DNA of 64,000 nucleotides from Akkermansia biwaensis (GTDB taxonomy: Bacteria > Verrucomicrobiota > Verrucomicrobiia > Verrucomicrobiales > Akkermansiaceae), in NCBI RefSeq assembly GCF_026072915.1, contig NZ_AP025943.1, forward strand, positions 2,728,001-2,792,000, given 5' to 3'. The notes below the pieces were generated by a model that ran no database searches, was not told the origin of the DNA, and saw nothing but the letters and a program-made list of their open reading frames with translations. Positions 33,649 through 41,288 of this stretch are shown piece after piece. Position 1 is the stretch's first letter; each line of letters begins with the position of its first letter. Position numbers and translations under genes: made by a program.

Positions 33649-34863
33649 ATGAGTTTCAATCAACGGCGGCAAGGCAGGCTGTTCCGGGTTTCCTGGGGCG
33701 CGTGTCTTTTGCTGTCCGTTTTGGCCCATTTGTTTTTGCTGGCGGGCACTTATCTGGTGCCGGAGGAATGGCTGTCCTCTCCCCGGCCGGCGGAGGCGCG
33801 CCGCCAGGTGGTGGTGACGGCCCGCATGGTGAGGAAGGTGGAGCCGGAGAAGGAGGGCAATAGGCAGGCTTCGCAGGAACGGCTGCCTTCCGTGGTGAAA
33901 ACCAGTGAGGAACAGGAGAGCGCCACCCGACCGGAAACTCCCCGGTTCCAGAGCAACCGCAATACGCGCCGGGAAGGCGGCCGCAAGGACCCGGACAGCA
34001 GCAGGGACATGCCCGCCCAGGACGGTGAAGAGCGGGAAAACGGGGAAATCGTCCTGTTTGACCAGGAAAGGCAGGACGGCGACATGAGCCATGAGCGCGA
34101 CGGGAATAAGGACGCGGATCCGGGGGCTTCCGCCAGCATGCCCTTCCAGCCGCTGGACCCGTCCTCCCCTCCGCCGGGCCATCCGGACGCACCGAATCTT
34201 TCCCCCAATGCCACCGGCTCCCCCTCCGCCGCCGGGGAAGAAGGCCTTGCCCGGCAGGACAGGACGCCTGCGCGGGAACATGTCATGCAGCTTCCCCATG
34301 CGGTCACGCTGCCCCGGCCCGGCAGGCCGGAAGAACCGGACGCCCTGAAGGAACTGGCAAAAAGCATCGCCAGGGGCGCGGACCGGTCCCCCCTCGATCT
34401 TCCGGACCTTCAGCTGCCCCCCAATGCGCGGCCTCCGCAGAAGCAGCCCCTGTACGATCCCATGTTCAATGCGGAAAACCAGCCCGGTTTCAAGACGCAT
34501 GAACGGAAGACCAAGCTGACGGGCAAATTCAGCTTTGGCCGCCGTCCCACCCTGGATGTGGAAGCCACTCCCCTGGGCAGGTACCAGATGATCGTTTACC
34601 GCGCCATCGGTGAACAGTGGTACCGCCAATGTGATCTGAACCGTGACCTGATCGTCGCGGGAACCGTCCGCATCCGCATTCTGATAGCCAAAAACGGGAA
34701 CGTCACTTCCATGAGGCAGACCTCCCGCGTGGGGGCCAGCGAGGTGCAGAAATCCTTTACCTTCCTTGCCATCAAGCTCGCCAAGCTTCCCGCGATGCCG
34801 CCGGAAGTGAGGAACGAACTCGTGGGAGAGACGCTGGAAATGTACTTTGACTTCAACTTCTAA
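33649..34863 (+). CDS. TonB-like energy transducer
   Basis: A 404-residue protein with one N-terminal membrane segment (residues about 12-32, GACLLLSVLAHLFLLAGTYL), a long charged and Pro-rich periplasmic linker, and a C-terminal TonB-type domain (QWYRQCDLNRDLIVAGTVRIRILIAKNG onward). It is followed by ExbB and ExbD homologues, so it likely carries proton-motive energy from that motor to outer-membrane transporters or acts as a TolA-like envelope linker. The linker, about 250 residues, is longer than in E. coli TonB. ATG 33637, four codons upstream, is an alternative start; neither has a clear ribosome site. Confidence 0.85.
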   Translation: MSFNQRRQGRLFRVSWGACLLLSVLAHLFLLAGTYLVPEEWLSSPRPAEARRQVVVTARMVRKVEPEKEGNRQASQERLPSVVKTSEEQESATRPETPRFQSNRNTRREGGRKDPDSSRDMPAQDGEERENGEIVLFDQERQDGDMSHERDGNKDADPGASASMPFQPLDPSSPPPGHPDAPNLSPNATGSPSAAGEEGLARQDRTPAREHVMQLPHAVTLPRPGRPEEPDALKELAKSIARGADRSPLDLPDLQLPPNARPPQKQPLYDPMFNAENQPGFKTHERKTKLTGKFSFGRRPTLDVEATPLGRYQMIVYRAIGEQWYRQCDLNRDLIVAGTVRIRILIAKNGNVTSMRQTSRVGASEVQKSFTFLAIKLAKLPAMPPEVRNELVGETLEMYFDFNF

Positions 34864-34912
34864 AACCAACCAACACAGTTATTCCATAACCACCATCCAT
34901 TGACATACCATC

Positions 34913-35536
34913 ATGAATTTCATCAAGGACTGCATCACCTTCTTCCAGGCCGGCGGCATCTTCATGTACCCGCTTGCGGCCTGTTCCATCCTGCTCATTG
35001 CCGCCATCATTTACCGCATGTTCAACATGAGGCGGCGGGGAATCGCCCCGGACAGGCTGGTGCGCGCCGTGGAACAGTACATGCAGGGAGGCCTGGACCG
35101 CAGGGAACTGGAAGAACGGGCGCTCGCCTCCCGTTCCGTGCTGGGCAGGCTGGTCCTGGAAACCCTGAATTCCCGCATGGAGGATGAAGCGTCCATGAAG
35201 GAAATGATCCAGGTCAAGGCGCGGGAGGAATTCGTCACGCTTCAGGCTGGTCTGCCCCTGCTGGACATGATCGTGATGATTGCGCCGATGTTCGGCATTC
35301 TGGGTACGGCCAGCGGGCTGGTTGAAATATTCAGCGTCTTCGGAATGGATGAAAGTCACGGCCAGATCGCCCAGGGCATCGCCCAGGCGCTGAACACCAC
35401 GATCGCCGGTCTGGCCATCGCCACGCCCGCCGTCATCGCCCATGTCTATTATTCCCGCAAGCTGGAGCGCATTTCCGCGTTCATGGAGGTGCTGCTCACG
35501 GAGCTGATTTCCTTCCGCTATCATTCCCAACGCTGA
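34913..35536 (+). CDS. exbB: MotA/TolQ/ExbB proton channel protein
   Basis: A 207-residue inner-membrane protein with three membrane segments: about residues 12-32, 110-135 (PLLDMIVMIAPMFGILGTASGLVEIF) and 155-178 (ALNTTIAGLAIATPAVIAHVYY). These contain the conserved GxxGTxxG-like and T-x-x-G-L-x-x-A-x-P motifs of ExbB/TolQ. With ExbD it forms the stator that uses the proton gradient to drive TonB. The gene lies 49 bases after the tonB-like gene and eight bases before exbD. Confidence 0.93.
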   Translation: MNFIKDCITFFQAGGIFMYPLAACSILLIAAIIYRMFNMRRRGIAPDRLVRAVEQYMQGGLDRRELEERALASRSVLGRLVLETLNSRMEDEASMKEMIQVKAREEFVTLQAGLPLLDMIVMIAPMFGILGTASGLVEIFSVFGMDESHGQIAQGIAQALNTTIAGLAIATPAVIAHVYYSRKLERISAFMEVLLTELISFRYHSQR

Positions 35537-35543
35537 TCCGGCC

Positions 35544-35972
35544 ATGCAGTTTTACCGTAAAAAAGGAAGAACCATGGGGGTGCCCATCGTCCCCATGATC
35601 GACATCCTCACCATCCTGCTCATCTTCTTCATCGTCCATACCCAGTGGAAAAAGCCCCAGACCCTGTTGAAGATAGACGTACCGGGAGCGGAATTCATTG
35701 AAGGCGCCCCCTCCACGGAACAGCGCGCCGTGCTGGCCGTGACGGAGGAATCCTCCATCTCCCTGAACGGGTACCTGGTGGAAATCGACGAACTGCCGGC
35801 CGCCCTGGAGAGGCTGAAAAAGGAAAATCCGGACATCAAGCTTCAGCTTGACGTGGACAAAAAGGCGGCCTTCGGCGTCATCGTAGGCATTTGGGACGCG
35901 CTGACGTCTGTGGGTATTGACGCCGGGGAAGTTCCTGCCAGAATAGAAATCAGCAAATCCCCCGCACCATAA
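35544..35972 (+). CDS. exbD: ExbD/TolR family protein
   Basis: A 142-residue protein with one N-terminal membrane segment, PMIDILTILLIFFIVHTQW, that includes the conserved Asp of the ExbD/TolR proton path. The periplasmic domain has the usual beta-alpha pattern (RAVLAVTEESSISLNGYLVEIDELPAALERL). It is the partner of the upstream ExbB protein and is followed after 26 bases by def. Confidence 0.92.
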   Translation: MQFYRKKGRTMGVPIVPMIDILTILLIFFIVHTQWKKPQTLLKIDVPGAEFIEGAPSTEQRAVLAVTEESSISLNGYLVEIDELPAALERLKKENPDIKLQLDVDKKAAFGVIVGIWDALTSVGIDAGEVPARIEISKSPAP

Positions 35973-35998
35973 ATCCTCCAGAAAGAACACCCTCCCGC

Positions 35999-36547
35999 AT
36001 GTTGTTGGAAATCGTACAGTATGGAAATCCGGTATTGAAAGAAAAATGCCGCCCCGTGGAACATCTTGACGCCAGTTTGAAAGACTTGGCGAACAACATG
36101 CTGGAGACGATGTACGCCGCCGAGGGAGTCGGCCTTGCCGCCCCGCAGGTGAACGTGCCCGTGCAGCTCGTCGTGATCGACATCCCGGCGGAGGAGGAAT
36201 CCGTCACCTGGCTGAAAGTGGACGGGGAGGACAAACAGCTGTCCGACATCATGCCGCTGAAGTTTATCAATCCGGTGCTGGAGCCCTACGGCCCCATGCA
36301 TCCCTGCCATGAAGGCTGCCTGAGCGTGCTGAAGATACGCGCCTCCGTCGTGCGCCCGGACTTCGTCAGGGCTACTCTGACGCTGCTGGACGGCAAACGG
36401 GTGACGATAGACTGCAACGGCCTTCTCGCCCGCTGCCTTCAGCATGAATGCGACCATTTGAACGGCATCCTGTTCGTGGAACGCGTTTCTTCCGCCCAGA
36501 AAATCACTCTGCGCAATAAATTGAAGCGCCTGGCAATCGGGTATTGA
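35999..36547 (+). CDS. def: peptide deformylase
   Basis: A 182-residue metalloenzyme that removes the formyl group from new proteins. All three PDF motifs are seen: GVGLAAPQV, EGCLSV (metal-binding Cys) and QHECDHLNG (two metal-binding His and catalytic Glu). The start MLLEIVQYGNPVLKEKC is typical. The short gap after exbD suggests co-transcription with the tonB-exbB-exbD run. Confidence 0.97.
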   Translation: MLLEIVQYGNPVLKEKCRPVEHLDASLKDLANNMLETMYAAEGVGLAAPQVNVPVQLVVIDIPAEEESVTWLKVDGEDKQLSDIMPLKFINPVLEPYGPMHPCHEGCLSVLKIRASVVRPDFVRATLTLLDGKRVTIDCNGLLARCLQHECDHLNGILFVERVSSAQKITLRNKLKRLAIGY

Positions 36548-36807
36548 CGGTTTCCCGGACCGGGATTGGACCGTCTGCTTGGAAAAAGCCCCGGCGTCAG
36601 GTCAAATCACTCTTGAAATGCCGCGACACGGCGCAGGGCCGGCCAGCATTTTGCATCCTGAGGTGTAAGGGCGTGTGGGGGGCGGGACTGAGCTTCTTTC
36701 TGCACGTTCCTGAATCCTTTTCCATGATCCTTGTTTTACTCCGCATCAGCTCAGGGAGTTAATACCGGGGCGCACAGGAGGTCTTGATTCCTTTTTCGCC
36801 AAACAGA
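36548..36807. other. gene-free stretch after def
   Basis: About 260 bases past def with no supportable gene on either strand. Together with the structured element that follows it makes a 520-base intergenic region between two convergent genes. Confidence 0.45.
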
Positions 36808-36925
36808 GTGATGATTTCCTCGTGGGAGCGGGACGCTCCCATTACTCATCACACCCGGCATGGCTTCCCGCAGTGCGGGGAAGGGAGGGTATTTTCCTCC
36901 TTCCAGGTTTCCGGTCATGCCGGGT
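36808..36925. other. structured intergenic element: hairpin plus possible three-way junction
   Basis: Two consecutive structures occur. First, GTGATGA (36808-36814) pairs with TCATCAC (about 36846-36852) and encloses TGGGAGCG/CGCTCCCA (about 36823-36841). Second, a perfect ten-base outer stem ACCCGGCATG/CATGCCGGGT (36853-36862, 36916-36925) encloses TTCCCGC/GCGGGGAA (36865-36882) and a GGGAGG/CCTCC hairpin (36883-36900). Almost the whole 118 bases can pair. It could be a structured RNA, a terminator complex between convergent genes, or a repeated palindromic element; strand is unknown. Confidence 0.5.
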
Positions 36926-37071
36926 CTGCCGTTTGACCGTTGAGGCGCATGGAGAATATGGGGAGTGTCATATTTCATCTGTCCATGAGAAGCATTCCCT
37001 GCCGACCGTCTCCCTTTCCTTGGATTTTTCCCCAGCCAATGTTTTTCAGAAGAAAACGCCCGGGACGGTCA

Positions 37072-37824
37072 TCAACAGGCGCCGCTGCCGGACGAAGGTG
37101 GAATTTCAGTCCTGTTCCTGTGGGGCTTCCAGAGAAATATGACCAATGCCTGGAGCAGGAGGGAGGCCATGTTAAACATGAAGATTACAGGAAAGGAACC
37201 GGGAAGGAAGAGCGTCACAAGGATGTTGAACAGGCTTCCGCAGAACAGGAACCTGCCGCCAAGGCGTTGAACCCTTACCCATGCTTCATCACTGCTGAAG
37301 GCGTAAGGGGTGCGTATTCCCAACCATTTGTTGGGCGCTATCTTGGGACAAACGTTGACCATGAGCAGGAGGAATATGTTCATGCCTATGAAGATGACTT
37401 TGGCCGTGTCTCCCAGACTGACCGTATTGGTCAGGCTTGTCTTTTGAATGGCCAGGCAAAGATAGGAAAACAGGACGACCAGGAAGAATTCCACGTATGT
37501 GGCCATCTTCGCACCAATTCTCCTGTTGTTTTCATTCCTGCTGAAATGAATGAGCAGAAGGATGATCAGCCGGAGAACCTTCCCGATAAGGAAACCCAGG
37601 ATTCCCAGGCCAATGAATCCCAGGAGGGCGTCCATGCTGTCCTTATCCGCAAAACGGGTGGGAATGCCGTACTCATTGAAATGCACGGCGACGCGGGCGG
37701 GCAGCCGTGACGATACGGCGGCATAGTAAGTCAACACGGGAAACAGGGCGATGGCAAGTTCGCTGAAAATCGGCCCGGTCCACCAGGACGGGGAAGATGG
37801 AGCTGGGTGCGGGGATGGCTGCAT
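37072..37824 (-). CDS. sdpI: SdpI-like immunity-type membrane protein
   Basis: A 250-residue membrane protein with six or more membrane segments. The N-terminal part (LPARVAVHFNEYGIPTRFADKDS) is a DUF1648 domain, and the later part has the SdpI signature NKWLGIRTPYAFSSDEAWVRVQRLGG. In Bacillus SdpI protects against the SdpC toxin and, with SdpR, senses it. Here the gene lies five bases after an ArsR/SdpR-type gene. No SdpC-like toxin is in the window, so its real ligand is unknown. Confidence 0.9.
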   Translation of the reverse strand: MQPSPHPAPSSPSWWTGPIFSELAIALFPVLTYYAAVSSRLPARVAVHFNEYGIPTRFADKDSMDALLGFIGLGILGFLIGKVLRLIILLLIHFSRNENNRRIGAKMATYVEFFLVVLFSYLCLAIQKTSLTNTVSLGDTAKVIFIGMNIFLLLMVNVCPKIAPNKWLGIRTPYAFSSDEAWVRVQRLGGRFLFCGSLFNILVTLFLPGSFPVIFMFNMASLLLQALVIFLWKPHRNRTEIPPSSGSGAC

Positions 37825-37829
37825 GGCGT

Positions 37830-38159
37830 TTAATGGTTGGGCTGCGTTCCGATGATTTTGTCCCGTTTGCCGGAGGATGTTTCGCGGGCCGCCTTGAAAT
37901 TGCCTATCCAGACCAGTATTTCCTGGAGGACGCTCAGGTTGACATCGTAAAAAATGAATTTGCCGTCTCTGTGGTCGCGGACAAGATCGGCTTCTTTCAG
38001 AACGGACAGGTGGCGGGAGATGGCGGCTCCGGTGATGCTGAAATGTTCCGCAATTTCTCCGGCAGGCATGGCGCCGTTTTTAAGTATTTCCAGAATTTCA
38101 CGGCGCGTGGGGTCAGCCAGGGCCCTGAGCGTATGTTGCAGGGAAGCTGGATTATTCAT
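37830..38159 (-). CDS. sdpR: ArsR-family repressor, SdpR-like
   Basis: A 109-residue winged-helix repressor: LQHTLRALADPTRREILEILKNG, then recognition helix region GAAISRHLSVLKEADLVRDHRDGKFIFYDV. No metal-binding Cys cluster is seen at the recognition helix, which fits SdpR rather than metal sensors. The start MNNPASL at 38159 is preferred over a longer in-frame extension that would run through the promoter and operator. It heads a two-gene operon with sdpI and probably represses itself through the palindromes just upstream. Confidence 0.9.
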   Translation of the reverse strand: MNNPASLQHTLRALADPTRREILEILKNGAMPAGEIAEHFSITGAAISRHLSVLKEADLVRDHRDGKFIFYDVNLSVLQEILVWIGNFKAARETSSGKRDKIIGTQPNH

Positions 38160-38164
38160 TTTAC

Positions 38165-38184
38165 ATTTAACTTTATTGTTAAAT
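38165..38184 (-). promoter_or_regulatory. SdpR-type operator: 7-bp inverted repeat at the start site
   Basis: ATTTAAC and GTTAAAT form a perfect seven-base inverted repeat with a six-base spacer, six bases before the sdpR start codon and overlapping the predicted transcription start. This is a typical ArsR-family autorepression site. Confidence 0.65.
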
Positions 38185-38185
38185 A

Positions 38186-38214
38186 TTTTTAATACGGACT
38201 CCAAGTGGAGTCAA
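38186..38214 (-). promoter_or_regulatory. sdpR promoter with a second palindrome over -35
   Basis: On the minus strand TTGACT (38209-38214) precedes an AT-rich -10 (TAAAAA, 38186-38191) by 17 bases. The perfect palindrome GACTCCA-AG-TGGAGTC (38197-38212) overlaps the -35 box and spacer. Confidence 0.55.
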
Positions 38215-38547
38215 TAAAAATGGAGAGAAGGCCGGACGCAGGCATTCATTCATCCCGTTCCCGCGTGCCGTGATAGCCGCTCCGGCAGGGTTTATTCCTG
38301 AAAAAAGGAAATCGCATTTGCCGGACTGCCGTCCGTTGTCCGGATGCGGGAACTACCATGGTCCAGCGGGAAAATGGTTTAAAGCTGTTTTCCGGGAATA
38401 TCGCAGGCCCTTGCCGGCCATGGGAAACATGGGCAGGCGCAGATGCGTGAAATTGTTAAAAGGAAATAACGCCTTCCTCGCGGCCCGGAAATATTCCAGA
38501 AGCTGCCGCAGAGACGTGCGGCACTCCGGAATGCCTGATGAAGCATG
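38215..38547. other. gene-free stretch between sdpR and GH57 gene
   Basis: About 330 bases without a convincing gene or strong hairpin. The plus-strand frame that crosses it runs antisense into the GH57 gene and shows no family motif. Confidence 0.45.
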
Positions 38548-39717
38548 TCAGACGGCGGCGGCTTTCGGCGATTCCCGCTTGACGCGGATCTGGAGGTCCG
38601 CCAGAGCGTTCATGTAATAAATGTACGCGTCGAAGGCGGAAGCGTACGGGGTAAAGGAGTTTTCCTTTTCCATGTAATGGAAGTGGTCCGCGCTCTGAAG
38701 CTTCCGCCAGACGTGCGTGAGGTCCTCGTCATTGGCGGCTTTCACGGGCTTTTCCAGGCGGTAGATTTTGCGGATGGCTTCGTCCTGCATGACGTTTCCG
38801 TTCCAATGGGACATGGTGCCGAAGGTGGAGCAGGTCATCTCCTGCGTGCATTCGCAGACGGAGAGGGGCTTGATTTCCCGCACGACCTCGGACGGGGTCA
38901 TGAAACGGTTGCCGGCATCCAGGCAGGAAATGATCATGGTGCGCCAGAATTCGAAAACGCCTGTGGCGTCCGACTGGCGTTCGCCAAGGGTTTCATAGTC
39001 CATGGAGAGCGTCGTGACGCTGCCCTGCTGGTGCGTGAGCCAGTCCGCGAACGTGGTCGGGGAAAGGGGGTATTCGGGCCATTCCGGATTGGTGCGCATC
39101 ACGGCCAGGTCATTGGACAGTTCCCGGTTGCGGAAGATGGTGGTGGTGGTGTACACCCACGGGGCCAGGAACACTTCATTGCTTTGGAATCCCTTGAGCA
39201 TGGCCGGATTGCCGTCCGCCATGATGCCCTTGAAGCCGAGCGTTTCCGCCTGGGCGGCAATGGCGTTGGAGTACAGCATGCCGGTATTCATCAGCACGTC
39301 GGATTCCTGATGGAAAAGTTTTTTGATCAATACCCTGTGCTCCTCGATCTGTTCCGCGAATTCCTGAGGGGAATACACGGAGGCCAGGGAGTTGTAGTAG
39401 GGCATGATCAGGAAGTCCACGCATCCGGTTTCCGCCAGTTCCTTGAAGGAGGCGATGAGGTCCGGCCTGTGGTACAGGGCCTGTTCCAGAATGACGCCGC
39501 TGAGCGCCAGGCCGAAGCGGAATTTTCCCTCCGTCATTTCGATCAGCTGCTTCATCAGCCTGTTGGCCGGGAAGTAGCAGCGTTCCGCAACAGTGCTCAA
39601 GACGCGTGCGTTCAGGTCGTCGTCTTCATAAAAGGCGTGTTCGCCTATCTTGAAGAAATCGTAATGAATCAGGCGGTTGGGCTGGTGCGCTACGAAGGTG
39701 AGGGATATGTTGCTCAT
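38548..39717 (-). CDS. GH57 alpha-amylase-like protein lacking the nucleophile
   Basis: A 389-residue intracellular protein of the GH57 alpha-amylase group. Motif 1 HQP (11-13), the F-G-L-A-L-S-G segment (68-74), ELAETGCVDFL and motif 4 LSMDYETLGE are clear, with the general acid/base Asp at 240. In the motif that normally carries the nucleophile (FRNTELIYS-like), the sequence reads LMNTGMLYS, so Gly146 stands where the catalytic Glu is expected; the codon is GGC. Homologues with incomplete catalytic sites are known in this family as alpha-amylase-like proteins. It lies 53 bases after a glucan synthase-like gene, so a role in glycogen binding or control is plausible but inferred. Confidence 0.9.
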   Translation of the reverse strand: MSNISLTFVAHQPNRLIHYDFFKIGEHAFYEDDDLNARVLSTVAERCYFPANRLMKQLIEMTEGKFRFGLALSGVILEQALYHRPDLIASFKELAETGCVDFLIMPYYNSLASVYSPQEFAEQIEEHRVLIKKLFHQESDVLMNTGMLYSNAIAAQAETLGFKGIMADGNPAMLKGFQSNEVFLAPWVYTTTTIFRNRELSNDLAVMRTNPEWPEYPLSPTTFADWLTHQQGSVTTLSMDYETLGERQSDATGVFEFWRTMIISCLDAGNRFMTPSEVVREIKPLSVCECTQEMTCSTFGTMSHWNGNVMQDEAIRKIYRLEKPVKAANDEDLTHVWRKLQSADHFHYMEKENSFTPYASAFDAYIYYMNALADLQIRVKRESPKAAAV

Positions 39718-39770
39718 GGACGGAGGAGGGCTGGATGATTGGTGGATGCGGATGGTATGTTTTCTGCCGG

Positions 39771-41069
39771 TTAGCGGTTCAGCACATGTTCATAAACCCT
39801 GATGACCTTGTCCGCGGCGGAATCCCAGGTGGAGGCCTTGATGTCCTCCGTGCTTTGTTCCACCACCTTGCGGTACAGCTCTTCGTCCGTGCAGAGGTTC
39901 ACGATGTGTTCCGCCATCTTGTTGACGTCCCAGAAGTCCGCCTTCAGCGCGCCTTTCATGACTTCCGCCACGCCGGACTGCTTGGAGATGACCGCGGGAA
40001 TGTTGAACTGGGCCGCTTCCAGCGCGGAGAGGCCGAAGGGTTCCGATACGGAGGGCATGCAGTAGATGTCCGTGATGGAGAGCAGGTCGTTCACCTTGTC
40101 CTTGTTCAGGAAACCGGTGAAGTGGAATTTGTCCCCCACGCCCTTGAAAGCGCCGGATTCGATCAACTGGCGCAGTTTTTCCCCCGTCCCGGCCATGACA
40201 AAGCGCACGTCGTCCGTTTGCTCCAGCACCTTGGCGGCGATTTGGAGGAAGAAGCCGGGGCCCTTCTGGGCGGTGAGGCGTCCCAGGAAAAGCACGAGCT
40301 TTTCCGGGAATTTCTTCTTGCCCTTGAAGACCTTGACCGGGTCCGCCCCGTTGTGGATGGGAAAGATTTTGTGCGGGTCAATGGCGTAATGGCCGCTGAC
40401 GATGGTGCCCGTGTACTTGCTGACCGGAATGACGGCGTCCGCCTGTTCCATGCCGAATTTTTCAATGTCGTAAATCCAGCCGCGGGCATCCGCTCCGGCG
40501 CGGTCGAACTGGGAGGCGTGCAGGTGCACCACCAGGGGCTTGCCCGTGGCCTTCTTCACTTCTACCCCGGCCAGGTAGGTCATCCAGTCGTGGGCGTGGA
40601 TGACGTCGAAGTCCTGCTGCATGGCGATTTTGGCCGCGATCTTGGAAAATTGAATGACCTTCAGCGCCAGGTCCCCGGCATAGAGGTCTTCCTTGTTTTT
40701 GAAAAGCTGTAGGTCCGCCTCGTGGGTTCTGGAGAAGGAAATGCGCCCTTCCTGCGTGAACTGGATCATGCCGGTCTCTCCTTCCACCGTGGTGTAGGGG
40801 TCCAGTTCAATGGGGGCGTGCTCCACCATGGCAAAGCTTTCATAGGAGTACTTGCGGTCCACCTGCTCCACTTCCCGGAAAGAGACGTTGTTGAGACCCG
40901 TGAGCTGGAATCCGTCCGTGTGGACGGAAGGATCGGCCTTGGGAACGATCACCCTTAAATCCACCTTTTTTGCCAGTGCTTTGGAAAGACCCAGGCAGGC
41001 GATGCCCAGACCTCCGTTAACCAGTGGTGGAAACTCCCACCCTAATGTAAGAACTTTGATATTACTCAT
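39771..41069 (-). CDS. GT4 glycosyltransferase, glycogen synthase-like
   Basis: A 432-residue GT-B enzyme. The N-terminus KVLTLGWEFPPLVNGGLGIACLGLSKAL is the acceptor/donor loop typical of glycogen synthase-like GT4 and GT5 enzymes, DVIHAHDWMTYLAG is the conserved N-domain loop, and the C-domain has LFLGRLTAQKG and the E-x7-E motif SEPFGLSALEAA. It likely transfers glucose to an alpha-glucan in the cytoplasm. The neighbouring GH57-like gene and divergent GH31 gene support a role in storage glucan metabolism. The start MSNIKVLTLG is chosen over a 22-residue extension. Confidence 0.9.
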   Translation of the reverse strand: MSNIKVLTLGWEFPPLVNGGLGIACLGLSKALAKKVDLRVIVPKADPSVHTDGFQLTGLNNVSFREVEQVDRKYSYESFAMVEHAPIELDPYTTVEGETGMIQFTQEGRISFSRTHEADLQLFKNKEDLYAGDLALKVIQFSKIAAKIAMQQDFDVIHAHDWMTYLAGVEVKKATGKPLVVHLHASQFDRAGADARGWIYDIEKFGMEQADAVIPVSKYTGTIVSGHYAIDPHKIFPIHNGADPVKVFKGKKKFPEKLVLFLGRLTAQKGPGFFLQIAAKVLEQTDDVRFVMAGTGEKLRQLIESGAFKGVGDKFHFTGFLNKDKVNDLLSITDIYCMPSVSEPFGLSALEAAQFNIPAVISKQSGVAEVMKGALKADFWDVNKMAEHIVNLCTDEELYRKVVEQSTEDIKASTWDSAADKVIRVYEHVLNR

Positions 41070-41288
41070 TGGTTGATGTGGGTTGTCGGTGTCGGGAAGA
41101 ATGCAGTGGTACGGCGTGTTATACACCACAACCATAAAATCAAATTTTTCATGTCCGGTCTAGAGTAATAATTAGTAATTTTGTTCTATTAATGAAAAGA
41201 AAAATGGTGGTTTAGTTCAATCTTGCGTTCGTCATGGAATTGATTAGCATGGGCAGAGCGTTTCCTTATTTTCCCTTCTTTTGCTCCC

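Noticed and set aside
36940-37710. 256-residue plus-strand frame over the sdpI gene
   Set aside because: SdpI on the minus strand has clear family motifs; this frame is its shadow.
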